NCBI RefSeq assembly: GCF_041897535.1
Contig: NZ_CP169217.1
Location: forward strand, 868,001 to 932,000
Direction of reading: 5' to 3'
Length of the DNA stretch: 64,000 nt
DNA from: Methylomicrobium lacus_A
GTDB taxonomy: Bacteria > Pseudomonadota > Gammaproteobacteria > Methylococcales > Methylomonadaceae
Position 1 is the stretch's first letter; the number at the start of each line of letters is the position of its first letter. Position numbers and translations under genes: made by a program. Below, piece by piece: positions 26,486 through 34,823 of this stretch. The notes under the pieces were generated by a model, which was not told the DNA's origin, ran no database searches, and worked only from the letters and a program-made list of their open reading frames with translations.

Positions 26486-28348
26486 ATGAAACTCACCACC
26501 GAATTCCCGTTGCTCGATCAGATCAATCTGCCCGCGGACCTGCGCAAACTGAGCAAGGACCAGCTGAAGCCGCTCGCGAAGGAACTGCGCGATTATCTGA
26601 CCCATACCGTCAGCGTCTCCGGCGGCCATTTCTCGGCAGGACTGGGCACGGTCGAATTGACCGTCGCCCTGCACTATGTGTTCAATACCCCGGAGGATCA
26701 GTTGGTCTGGGATGTCGGCCATCAGGCCTATCCGCACAAGATTCTGACCGGCCGCAAGGGACGCATGACCACGATCCGTACGCACGGCGGCATCGCGGCG
26801 TTCCCGTCGCGCACCGAAAGCGAATATGACGCCTTCGGCGTCGGCCATTCGAGCACCTCGATCAGCGCGGCCCTCGGCATGGCGATCGCCTCGGCCCAGA
26901 AAGGCGAAAACAAACAGATGGTCGCGATCATCGGCGACGGCAGCATCACCGGCGGCATGGCCTATGAGGCAATGAACCATGCGGGCAGCATTGATGCGAA
27001 CCTATTGGTGATTCTGAACGACAACGAGATGTCGATCTCGCCAAATGTCGGCGCGATGAACAATTATCTGGCCAAGATCTTGTCCAGCCGGCTGTATGTA
27101 TCGGCCTGGGAAGAAAGCAAAAAGGTGCTGAGCAGCATGCCGGCGGTCTGGGAGCTCGCGCGCCGCACCGAAGAACATATCAAGGGCATGGTGGTGCCTG
27201 GAACGCTGTTCGAAGAGCTCGGCTTCAATTATATCGGCCCGATCGACGGCCACGACATCGACGTGTTGGTGTCTACGCTCGAAAACCTGAAGGCGATGCC
27301 CGGCCCGCGCCTGCTGCACATCGTGACCAAGAAAGGCAAGGGCTATGCGCCGGCCGAGAAGGACCCGCTCGCTTACCATGGCGTGCCGGCCTTCGACCCT
27401 TCCAAGGATTCGCTGCCGAAATCGGCACCCTCCCCACACCCGACCTATACCGAGGTGTTCGGCAACTGGCTCTGCGACATGGCCGAGCAGGACGAGCGCC
27501 TCCTCGGCATCACACCGGCGATGCGCGAAGGCTCGGGTCTGGTCAAGTTTTCCGAACGCTTTCCGAAGCGCTATTTCGACGTCGCGATCGCCGAACAGCA
27601 TGCGGTCACGCTCGCCGCGGGCCAAGCCTGCCAGGGCGCCAAGCCGGTCGTCGCGATCTATTCGACCTTCCTGCAACGCGCCTACGACCAACTGATTCAC
27701 GATGTCGCGATTCAAAACCTGGACGTCCTGTTCGCGCTCGACCGCGCAGGTCTGGTCGGCCCGGATGGCCCGACCCATGCCGGCAGCTTCGACTACAGCT
27801 TCATGCGCTGCATCCCGAACCTGCTGATCATGGCGCCGGCCGACGAAAACGAATGCCGGCAGATGCTCTATACCGGCTTCATCCACGAAGGCCCGGCCTC
27901 GGTGCGCTACCCGCGCGGCAAGGGACCCGGCGTCGAAGTGCAAAAGATGATGACCGCGCTGCCGATCGGCAAGGGCGAGATTCGCCGCCAGGGCAGCAGG
28001 ATCGCGATTCTGGCCTGGGGCAGCATGGTGGCGCCGGCCCTGAAAGCCGCCGAACAGTTCGGCGCGACGGTCGTGAACATGCGCTTCGTCAAACCGCTCG
28101 ATGAGACGTTGATCCAGGAGCTGGCCGAAACGCACGAAATGCTGGTCACGATCGAAGAAAACGTACTGTCCGGCGGCGCCGGTAGCGCGGTGAACCAATT
28201 CCTGCAAGCGCAGCGCATCCTGATGCCGGTCTTGAATCTCGGCCTGCCCGATGCCTTCATCGAACAGGGCACGCGCGAGGAATTGCTCGCGATCTGCGGA
28301 CTGGATGCGCAAGGCATTGCGGCCAGCATCGAAGCCTTCAGCGCCTAA
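26486..28348 (+). CDS. dxs: 1-deoxy-D-xylulose-5-phosphate synthase, copy 2
   Basis: The 620-residue protein is the same enzyme as 13259-15154, with the same TPP motifs (GDGSITGGMAYEAMNHAG) and DGPTHAG. The two proteins are identical over most of the second half. They differ mainly at both ends and in a short region near residues 189-206 (NNYLAKILSSRLYVSAWEE versus SNYLTKVLSSRLYSSVREE). It starts one base after copD and precedes gloB by 6 bp, so it belongs to the hopanoid operon. Confidence 0.96.
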   Translation: MKLTTEFPLLDQINLPADLRKLSKDQLKPLAKELRDYLTHTVSVSGGHFSAGLGTVELTVALHYVFNTPEDQLVWDVGHQAYPHKILTGRKGRMTTIRTHGGIAAFPSRTESEYDAFGVGHSSTSISAALGMAIASAQKGENKQMVAIIGDGSITGGMAYEAMNHAGSIDANLLVILNDNEMSISPNVGAMNNYLAKILSSRLYVSAWEESKKVLSSMPAVWELARRTEEHIKGMVVPGTLFEELGFNYIGPIDGHDIDVLVSTLENLKAMPGPRLLHIVTKKGKGYAPAEKDPLAYHGVPAFDPSKDSLPKSAPSPHPTYTEVFGNWLCDMAEQDERLLGITPAMREGSGLVKFSERFPKRYFDVAIAEQHAVTLAAGQACQGAKPVVAIYSTFLQRAYDQLIHDVAIQNLDVLFALDRAGLVGPDGPTHAGSFDYSFMRCIPNLLIMAPADENECRQMLYTGFIHEGPASVRYPRGKGPGVEVQKMMTALPIGKGEIRRQGSRIAILAWGSMVAPALKAAEQFGATVVNMRFVKPLDETLIQELAETHEMLVTIEENVLSGGAGSAVNQFLQAQRILMPVLNLGLPDAFIEQGTREELLAICGLDAQGIAASIEAFSA

Positions 28349-28354
28349 AGATCC

Positions 28355-29119
28355 ATGCTCGAAATCATCCAGATACCGGTCCTGACCGACAATTATATCT
28401 ATCTGATCCATGATCCGGTGTCGAAAGACACCGCGGCGGTCGATCCGGCCGAGGCGCGGCCGGTGCTGGACGTCTTGGCAAACCGGGGCTGGAAGCTAAG
28501 CTATGTTCTGAATACCCACCACCACTGGGATCACGTCGGCGGCAATCTGGAACTGCAACAACACACCGGCTGCCAGGTGATAGCGCCGTTAGCCGACCGC
28601 CACCGGATACCTGGCATCGACCGCGGCGTTGCCGAAGGCGACACGATAAGACTCGGCGAGCATAGCGCCGACGTGTTGTTCACGCCCGGCCATACGCTCG
28701 GCCATGTCGTCTATCATTTCGCGGGCGACCATGTGCTGTTCTGCGGCGACACCCTGTTCGTGATGGGCTGCGGCCGCCTGTTCGAAGGCACCGCCGAACA
28801 ACTGTGGCAGTCGCTGCAACGTCTGAAAGCCTTGCCCACCGACACGCGGATCTATTGCACGCACGAATACACGCAAAACAACGGCCGCTTCGCCTTGACC
28901 GTGGAGCCTGACAATCAGGCGTTAGCCGAAAAAATGCAGCGGGTTGCAGAGCTTCGTGCCGACAACCGGCCGACCGTGCCGTCGACGATCGGCGAGGAAC
29001 TCGCCACCAATCCGTTTTTCAGAGAAGACAGCCCGTCGCTGCAAAAAACGCTAGGCTTGAGAGATGCGACGCCCGTTCAAATATTTGCCGAAGTTCGGCG
29101 TTTGAAGGACACGTTTTAA
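28355..29119 (+). CDS. gloB: hydroxyacylglutathione hydrolase (glyoxalase II)
   Basis: The 254-residue metallo-beta-lactamase-fold enzyme has the metal motif THHHWDHVGG, further ligands in FTPGHTLGH and FCGDTLFVMGCGRLFEG, and CTHEYTQNN. It hydrolyses S-lactoylglutathione, finishing methylglyoxal removal. Glyceraldehyde phosphate used by Dxs and triose phosphates feed methylglyoxal formation, which may explain its place after dxs. It is probably the last gene of the operon. Confidence 0.94.
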   Translation: MLEIIQIPVLTDNYIYLIHDPVSKDTAAVDPAEARPVLDVLANRGWKLSYVLNTHHHWDHVGGNLELQQHTGCQVIAPLADRHRIPGIDRGVAEGDTIRLGEHSADVLFTPGHTLGHVVYHFAGDHVLFCGDTLFVMGCGRLFEGTAEQLWQSLQRLKALPTDTRIYCTHEYTQNNGRFALTVEPDNQALAEKMQRVAELRADNRPTVPSTIGEELATNPFFREDSPSLQKTLGLRDATPVQIFAEVRRLKDTF

Positions 29120-29135
29120 AGGAGAGCCGGTCACG

Positions 29136-29168
29136 CCACGGCGCTGCCTCTATCAGGCAGCACCGTGG
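29136..29168. terminator. hairpin between gloB and the convergent repeat-protein gene
   Basis: CCACGGcGCTGCCT / AGGCAGCaCCGTGG forms a 14-bp stem with one mismatch and a 5-nt loop between two convergent genes. It is a likely bidirectional transcription stop, although T-runs are poor. Confidence 0.55.
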
Positions 29169-29183
29169 ACCGGTCAGCGGGAA

Positions 29184-30194
29184 TTAAGCTTCCAACAGTT
29201 CAGCGAAAGGTTTGAAGCTTTCGTTGTTATGCTGGGTGCAAACGCTGAACTGATAGTCTTTATCATTCACGCTCAGCAGGATATGCCCCAAATTGGACTT
29301 GTTTTTGCATTGAGTGCCCTTAGCGGTGCTCGCCTGGCACTGCTTGCCGTCATCCAACCGGATAACGTTGCCGGACACTTCTTCCGCAGCCACTTCGACT
29401 TTCCCGAGATCTTTAACCGCTTGCGCCGCTGAAGCCGCACCCGCCGACTCGGCGACTGCCTTAGTTTGGCTTTCCAGATATTTGCTCACGCGTGTGCTTG
29501 CGCCCTTCTTCGGTGCGGCCTTTTCCGCTGGCGCTGCTGCGGATTCGGCCGGCGCTGCCGCCTCCGGTTTGAACTCTTTGCCTATTGCCGCAAGATATTT
29601 AGCCACGCGCGACAACGGCACGCCAGACTCCTGCCCCTGAGTTTCCTGAGCGGCGGCTACCGGTGCTTCAGCCGCTTTTTCGGCGGTTGCCGGCGCAGAG
29701 GCCGCCTGCTGGCTGGCCAGGTATTTTGCCACCCGCGACTGGGGCGCGGCTGGTTGCTGAACGGCTGCCGCGGGTTCGGATACCGCAGGCTTAGATGCAG
29801 CCGCTTGGCTCGCGAGATATTTTTCGACACGCGACAATGGTGCGGCTGGCTCTTGCGCCGCAGGCGCCTGAACGGCCGCCGCTGCGGGCTTAGCCGCCGC
29901 CTGATTTGCAAGGTATCTTTCAACGCGCGACATCGGTGCCTTGCTTGCTGGCTCGGCTTCAGCCGCCGGCGCCGGCTTAGCCGCTGCCGCCGCTTGCTCC
30001 TGTTTTGCCAGATATTTTGCGACGCCGGTCAGAGCCACGGCGGACGCTTGCTGTTGTTTAGCCAAATATCTTGCGACGCCGCTCAATCCCGAATTTGTTT
30101 CCACTTCTTCCTTCCTGTAAATATCATCACCTATGGGGCCAGCCAGTTTACTTGTTGCAAAATCAAGAAACTGTTCTAATAAATTTTTTGCCAT
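29184..30194 (-). CDS. repeat protein with seven YLA motifs and a Cys-rich C-terminal domain
   Basis: The 336-residue protein starts at ATG 30194 behind AAAGGT. After an amphipathic start (AKNLLEQFLDFATSKLAG) come about seven copies of a short helix-like unit [S/G]RVxKYLAxQ (SGVARYLAKQ, TGVAKYLAKQ, SRVERYLANQ, SRVEKYLASQ, SRVAKYLASQ, SRVAKYLAAI, TRVSKYLESQ). Ala/Pro-rich linkers of 20-40 residues separate them. The last 60 residues have CQASTAKGTQCKNKS and SVCTQHNNE, a possible zinc-binding Cys3His fold. There is no signal peptide. I do not know the family; a scaffold or multivalent binding role is a guess. Confidence 0.75.
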   Translation of the reverse strand: MAKNLLEQFLDFATSKLAGPIGDDIYRKEEVETNSGLSGVARYLAKQQQASAVALTGVAKYLAKQEQAAAAAKPAPAAEAEPASKAPMSRVERYLANQAAAKPAAAAVQAPAAQEPAAPLSRVEKYLASQAAASKPAVSEPAAAVQQPAAPQSRVAKYLASQQAASAPATAEKAAEAPVAAAQETQGQESGVPLSRVAKYLAAIGKEFKPEAAAPAESAAAPAEKAAPKKGASTRVSKYLESQTKAVAESAGAASAAQAVKDLGKVEVAAEEVSGNVIRLDDGKQCQASTAKGTQCKNKSNLGHILLSVNDKDYQFSVCTQHNNESFKPFAELLEA

Positions 30195-30415
30195 ATCAAA
30201 GTTACCTTTTCTTTTATTGTAATAATTAAAGAGCAAATCAGTGTAATCATATGCTAAACCCTTGCGCGGGTAAAGAGCACCTTACGCTCCAGCCGTATCC
30301 GGCCGGCATTGTTCGGTCCTGTTTTGTGACATGCTGCCGTTCAGCGGCCGGCTGGCTTCATGGGCAACCGAAATCTGCCGCTTGCCGAACGCGATCGCCA
30401 GCAGGCTAGCCCAGC

Positions 30416-30616
30416 TTACAAGTCCTGTTTAACGTCCTCTTTCAGCGCCGGCCAATGCATGAAGGCAAACACCCAGATCATCGCGATATTGACGACCGGA
30501 ATCAGTAATACCACCGTCCACCAGCCTTCGAAACCGGCTTTTTGAAGGATACGATAACCCAACCACAAACAAAATCCGATATAGATCGGCAGCAGCATAT
30601 AAAATAGCAAGGTCAT
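30416..30616 (-). CDS. small membrane protein, second of a pair
   Basis: The 66-residue protein has two hydrophobic segments (residues 3-23 and 31-52). KAGFEGWWTVVLLIPVVNIAMIW matches a pattern seen in short DUF805-like membrane proteins. Its start overlaps the upstream gene by 4 bp (ATGA). No function is known. Confidence 0.65.
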   Translation of the reverse strand: MTLLFYMLLPIYIGFCLWLGYRILQKAGFEGWWTVVLLIPVVNIAMIWVFAFMHWPALKEDVKQDL

Positions 30617-30819
30617 CGTTTATGCTCCAGTTCATTGCGACGATTGGGCCAAGGTATCAGCGCCAACTGCATAAAAACCAGCAACAGGCCGAAAACCGGT
30701 AAAAATACCAGCGCGGCCCAGCCCGGATGAAAACCGGCTTTGCGGTAGATCAATAAAACCGGAAGAAAAATAAAGAGTCCCAGAATGAAAACCTGGAAAA
30801 TATCGGGAAACATCAACAT
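30613..30819 (-). CDS. small membrane protein, first of a pair
   Basis: The 68-residue protein starts at ATG 30819 behind GAGGAGAGG. It has two hydrophobic segments (residues 5-24 and 32-52). The central YRKAGFHPGWAALVFLPVFGLLL resembles the same region of the downstream protein, so the two look like diverged duplicates. They are translationally coupled and may form a heteromer in the membrane. Confidence 0.65.
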   Translation of the reverse strand: MLMFPDIFQVFILGLFIFLPVLLIYRKAGFHPGWAALVFLPVFGLLLVFMQLALIPWPNRRNELEHKR

Positions 30820-30978
30820 GTGTCCTCTCCTCGCTGCTTTAAAGACATGCCTAATCGCAGAGTTTAACCGCAATGCGCAAGCCGCGCGACTGTTTTGCCA
30901 AAGGCATAAAACCGATGCCGTGGCATTAAGCCTTCATGGTGCGGCATCCGGACGACAACTCTATACAATTTCGCTCCA

Positions 30979-32004
30979 ATGATCATTCAGAGCACATTCA
31001 AACCGGCCTGGTGGCTAAAAAACGCCCACCTGCAAACGATCTTCCCGGCTTTCTTTCGCAATACGCGGCCGCCCGCAGCGCTGCGCAGGGAGCGGTTGAG
31101 TACGCCGGATAACGATTTTCTCGATATCGACCACTGCGGCGAAACCGGACAGCCAATCGTGATCTTGCTCCACGGCTTGACCGGCAGTTCGGAATCCGGC
31201 TACATCAAAGGCTTGCAGCACACGTTGGCGAAACTCGGGATGCGCACGGTCGCGTTGAATTTCCGCGGCTGCAGCGGCGAATCGAACCGTTTGGCACGCT
31301 GCTATCACTCCGGGGAGACCGAGGACATTCATTTCCTCTATCGAACCCTGCGCGAGCGCGAACCGGAAACACCGATCGCCGCAATCGGTTTTTCGCTGGG
31401 CGGCAATGTGCTGCTGAAATGGCTCGGTGAACAGGGCGATCGTCTTGGCCTGTTTGCCGCGATCGCGGTGTCGGTGCCGCTGGTGCTGAGCATCTGCGCC
31501 AGCAAACTCGACCGCGGATTTTCGAAAATTTATCGCAAAAGCCTGCTCAACGAACTGAAGCACTATGTCCGTTTGAAACTGCAACACCTTGAAACCCTCG
31601 GCATCGAGGCGGAGGCCGAAAAAATCAGGCAACTCGGTGGCCTCACCGACATCGACTCATTTTGGCAATACGATGATGTCGTGGTCGCAAAACTGCACGG
31701 CTACCGAGATGTGCACGACTATTATCAACGCTCAAGCTCCCGCCAGTTTCTCAAATCGATCACCGTGCCGACCCTGGTCATCCAGGCGGCCGACGATCCT
31801 TTCATGACCGTCGAAGTGCTGCCCGAAGCTAATGAGCTGTCGCCAGCCGTGCATCTGGAAATCGCGCAAAGCGGCGGCCACGTGGGCTTCGTAACCGGCG
31901 CCTACCCTTTCCGCCCCCGTTACTGGCTGGAACAAAGAATTCCGGAGTTCTTAATGCTGCAGATAAAGTCTTGCCACCCCCAGTCCGGCGCTGACGCTGC
32001 ATAA
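30979..32004 (+). CDS. yheT: YheT-family alpha/beta hydrolase
   Basis: The 341-residue protein has the family start FKPAWWLKNAHLQTIFPAFFR, the oxyanion region ILLHGLTGSSESGYI, nucleophile elbow IGFSLGGNVLLKWLGE with Ser, and late Asp (QAADDPFM) and His (QSGGHVGFV). It is a cytosolic esterase-type hydrolase whose natural substrate is not established. It ends 101 bp before the tRNA gene. Confidence 0.92.
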   Translation: MIIQSTFKPAWWLKNAHLQTIFPAFFRNTRPPAALRRERLSTPDNDFLDIDHCGETGQPIVILLHGLTGSSESGYIKGLQHTLAKLGMRTVALNFRGCSGESNRLARCYHSGETEDIHFLYRTLREREPETPIAAIGFSLGGNVLLKWLGEQGDRLGLFAAIAVSVPLVLSICASKLDRGFSKIYRKSLLNELKHYVRLKLQHLETLGIEAEAEKIRQLGGLTDIDSFWQYDDVVVAKLHGYRDVHDYYQRSSSRQFLKSITVPTLVIQAADDPFMTVEVLPEANELSPAVHLEIAQSGGHVGFVTGAYPFRPRYWLEQRIPEFLMLQIKSCHPQSGADAA

Positions 32005-32105
32005 TTTTTCAAAGAAAGCCTTCCTCGATGCAAATTTTGCATGAAGGGGCTTAAAAAAAATCGCAAGCTATGATTTAATATGCAGCTCTTCAAAGCCCAT
32101 TCCAA

Positions 32106-32181
32106 GCCGGTGTAGCTCAGTTGGTAGAGCAGCGCATTCGTAATGCGAAGGTCGTAGGTTCGACTCCTATCATCGGCACCA
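32106..32181 (+). tRNA. tRNA-Thr (anticodon CGT)
   Basis: The 76-nt cloverleaf is complete. The acceptor stem GCCGGTG / CATCGGC has one G-T pair; D-arm, T-arm GTAGG-TTCGACT-CCTAT and encoded CCA are present. The anticodon loop TTCGTAA gives CGT, threonine. It is the integration site of the inovirus: bases 32137-32181 are repeated at 42108-42152. Confidence 0.95.
32137..32181. repeat. attL core, 45-bp direct repeat in the tRNA 3' part
   Basis: Bases from the anticodon loop to the final A are identical to 42108-42152. Four more bases match upstream (32133-32136 allow one mismatch). The phage copy restores an intact tRNA after integration. Confidence 0.93.
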
Positions 32182-32197
32182 GAAAACCCCTATTAAA

Positions 32198-33253
32198 TCA
32201 ATTCTTTGCGCTTTCTTGATCAGCGGAATTTTTTACCGAAGGATTAAAAGTTTCCATTTTCTTTCCACTTTGTTTCATTTTCGTTATCGGGTTCAGTTCA
32301 ATCGCCTGTCTGAAAAAGTCCGGTGCAAGATGTGCATATCTCATAGTCACTTCAAGACTAGAGTGTCCTAGAATTTTTTGCAAGGTAACCAAATTACCAC
32401 CATTCATTACAAAATGACTCGCAAAAGTGTGGCGGAGGATATGGGCAAGCTGACCTTTAGGGATAACTAACCCAGTTCGCTGCATTGCGGATCGGAAAGC
32501 AGAATAGCATGAAGAAAAAGGCTTTTGAGCAAGACGGCCACGAATTAACTCATAACTTTCTTGATCAACCGGAACGAAACGAGAGTCACCGTTTTTGGTA
32601 TCGTTAAAGCAGAAACCAGAATTGAAACAGTTGGAAAAAAGAAGCCCATTAGCTTCAGACCATCGAGCACCAGTGATAAGGCAGATTTGAACAACAAACC
32701 ATAGGCTTTCGTTTTTGCTTTGCCGGACCTGTTTAAACAACTCGATAAGATCGGCATCAGACAAATAAGAAAGTTCAACTTTAGTGACCCGAAGCTTACG
32801 AATTTTTAAGATAGGGGATTCGTAATTGATCACAGAAAGCCGGTGAAGCTCACGAAACATAGCCTTTAATGTGATGACCTCACGGTTAATTGTCGCCGGC
32901 GAGATACCATCATCAAGGCGCAGCTTTCGATAATCCGCAATGACATCAGGAGAGATAGAGGAAGCAACAGGATTGCCCAAAGTGTCCGACAGCTTCAAAA
33001 GACGTTTCTTTGTACCCAAAGCAGACTTGAGACTTCGACCATGCAGGCTATACCATTTTTCAACGAGGTCAGAAAGGCGTAAATTATCAACTGGGGCCTG
33101 ATCGGCCTGATTCTCTAATTTACCTGATAGAAGTTGATTTTGATATTGAAGGGCCTGAGACTTCGAGTCAAAAAGCCGAATAATACGCTTTCCTTTAGCG
33201 CCATTTGGCCGAATATCAAGCTTGTACTTACCGTTTTCTTTTTTTATAGACAT
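32198..33253 (-). CDS. int: phage tyrosine integrase
   Basis: The protein is about 351 residues. The catalytic set is present: Arg in LITGARWSEA, HILRHTFASHF (His-x-x-Arg), LGHSSLEVTMRYAH with His and the Tyr nucleophile. The N-terminus MSIKKENGKYKLDIRPNG is an arm-binding domain. The ATG at 33253 was chosen because it opens this domain; the frame is open to 33328, but that part overlaps a zinc-ribbon ORF in another frame. It lies against attL, as expected. It recombines attP with the tRNA-Thr gene. Confidence 0.93.
   Translation of the reverse strand: MSIKKENGKYKLDIRPNGAKGKRIIRLFDSKSQALQYQNQLLSGKLENQADQAPVDNLRLSDLVEKWYSLHGRSLKSALGTKKRLLKLSDTLGNPVASSISPDVIADYRKLRLDDGISPATINREVITLKAMFRELHRLSVINYESPILKIRKLRVTKVELSYLSDADLIELFKQVRQSKNESLWFVVQICLITGARWSEANGLLFSNCFNSGFCFNDTKNGDSRFVPVDQESYELIRGRLAQKPFSSCYSAFRSAMQRTGLVIPKGQLAHILRHTFASHFVMNGGNLVTLQKILGHSSLEVTMRYAHLAPDFFRQAIELNPITKMKQSGKKMETFNPSVKNSADQESAKN
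32251..32267. repeat. candidate integrase arm site, left copy
   Basis: TTTCCATTTTCTTTCCA occurs here, 69 bp inside attL and within the integrase 3' coding end. It recurs exactly at 41996-42012 near attR. A 17-bp repeat on both arms of an attP is what arm-type sites look like; function is inferred. Confidence 0.4.
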
Positions 33254-33257
33254 TCTA

Positions 33258-33422
33258 TTATTTTGTTTCTTTGCGATTGCATTTTTTACAGAACGTCGAG
33301 ACCGGAAGAGCAGTATTAGCTCCACCATGCAGCTTTACACGGTTACCGCATTTCTCACATTTTAGATAATAGTGGCTTTGCGTCTAACCTGTATTAGCCA
33401 GATATACCCAATAATCACTCAT
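33258..33422 (-). pseudogene. Cys4 zinc-ribbon mini-gene interrupted by an amber codon
   Basis: One base after the replication gene stop, an ATG opens MSDYWVYLANTG, then TAG at 33384-33386. The same frame continues for 41 codons as TQSHYYLKCEKCGNRV ... STFCKKCNRKETK to TAA. The cysteines form two CxxC pairs 20 residues apart, a zinc ribbon. No start codon follows the TAG before the first cysteine pair. Position and tight spacing between rep and int suggest a real gene. It is either inactivated by one base, read through, or suppressed. Confidence 0.6.
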
Positions 33423-33423
33423 A

Positions 33424-34710
33424 TTAAGCCGCCTGAGTAGCTGAGCCGATGATGCGACGAAGACTTAACGCTTTTTCAAGGTATTGCAGAAATTCAGTTT
33501 TATTGATACCACGCGAACGATAGTAAGCATCGATCATAGGCCAAACAGCCATTAAGCGAAGCTGGGTATAGACTTGATTAGCATTCATGCGTTGACGAGC
33601 ACACAGAGAGACAAGGTTTCCAACGATAGAGGAAACGTTACGCGCTATAGGATCGACGGCTTGCTTTTTTTTTCTGGTAATGACTGTGTTTGTAGCAGGA
33701 ACCAGGAACTCAACATCTTCAAGCAAAAGTTGCCAGAAGGGATCGATAAGCTTTTTATCGAGCATCAGGACGTTTTTTCGTAACGCATAACGCCAAATAT
33801 CGGTCAGGTACTTTTCGACCTGTTCAAACGATTCAAGCTCAACGCCTAGGCCATTACCAATTTCACGGATAATCGATTGATGGACACGAACCTCGATACG
33901 GCGAACGGTTTTACTCGGGTCATAGCTTCCCAGAGAATACCAGCCCCACTCGCGAGTGAAGTAATCGACCTTATCAGATTTTTTCATTTCACAAGTCTTA
34001 TCATAAGCGCAAAGCTGGATAGCGCGTGGCTGACCAATCAAGTAGTTTTTAGCCTGATTTTTTGATCCATAAGTAGCGACAGCCTCAGTAAAATCAGACA
34101 GATCGACAGAATGAAGCCCATCATAGGCCTTAAAAGTACGTGAATAGGTCGAAAATTTGAAGATGAAGTCTTCAGGAAGATCAAAGCCTTGATAATCGCA
34201 GGCAAGATGGACGGCAATTCCTTTAGGCTTAGCATCAGTCAAAAAAGCATGAGCCAGACCGCCACGGCCAAAAAGTTCAGACCATATAGACTTGACGGGA
34301 CGTTGAGAAATGAAATGTGGGGAAAGCTCAATTTTTAGGTGATCGCCTTCAGATTCCAGAGTGTGATAGAAGGAACCAAACAGGATAACAAGACCTTCCT
34401 CATTGTTTTGGAACTTGTAACGATAGCCGGAGACTTTGCCCATACGGGTAAAATGCCATTTTGTTGATAGCGGATTGCCGGTTAAGGTAACAATTTGCTC
34501 GCGATTGGCTTCCCATAGCTGAATACGTTGAAGAAGATCGGCCTTAGGAGTTCCATAGAAGAGCTGACGAGCCGTATCGACGGAAGCACCGACAATATTG
34601 ACACCAGAAAGATCGGTAAGACCATATTTATTAGCAAAGATAAGCCCGCGCGCATCGGGTTCAGTTCCTTGGGACAAGGATTCAGGAGAGTAGCGTTCTG
34701 ATAGTTTCAT
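33424..34710 (-). CDS. phage replication initiation protein (gene II / RstA-like)
   Basis: The 428-residue protein matches the replication initiation factor type found in inoviruses and some rolling-circle plasmids. Visible segments: GVNIVGASVDTARQLFYGTP at the start, GRGGLAHAFLTD, and YDKTCEMKKSDKVDYFTREWGWYSLGSYDPSKTVRRIEVRVHQSI. It should nick the plus origin and start rolling-circle replication. Start: ATG 34710, preceded by AAGG. Upstream is the large palindromic intergenic region. Confidence 0.88.
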   Translation of the reverse strand: MKLSERYSPESLSQGTEPDARGLIFANKYGLTDLSGVNIVGASVDTARQLFYGTPKADLLQRIQLWEANREQIVTLTGNPLSTKWHFTRMGKVSGYRYKFQNNEEGLVILFGSFYHTLESEGDHLKIELSPHFISQRPVKSIWSELFGRGGLAHAFLTDAKPKGIAVHLACDYQGFDLPEDFIFKFSTYSRTFKAYDGLHSVDLSDFTEAVATYGSKNQAKNYLIGQPRAIQLCAYDKTCEMKKSDKVDYFTREWGWYSLGSYDPSKTVRRIEVRVHQSIIREIGNGLGVELESFEQVEKYLTDIWRYALRKNVLMLDKKLIDPFWQLLLEDVEFLVPATNTVITRKKKQAVDPIARNVSSIVGNLVSLCARQRMNANQVYTQLRLMAVWPMIDAYYRSRGINKTEFLQYLEKALSLRRIIGSATQAA

Positions 34711-34750
34711 CTTTAATCAGCCTTAGTGGGGTTCGTTTTATTTACTCTTA

Positions 34751-34773
34751 CTAACGTGATACAGGGACGTTAG
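34751..34773. other. small stem-loop, candidate nick-site hairpin
   Basis: CTAACGT / ACGTTAG with a 9-nt loop GATACAGGG lies about 40 bp upstream of the replication gene. Rolling-circle origins commonly show such a stem-loop with the nick in the loop. The role is inferred from position only. Confidence 0.35.
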
Positions 34774-34823
34774 CGCCGGTTTTCAATGTTTGCCCACCGT
34801 TTTTAAACGTGTGGATCCAAGTT

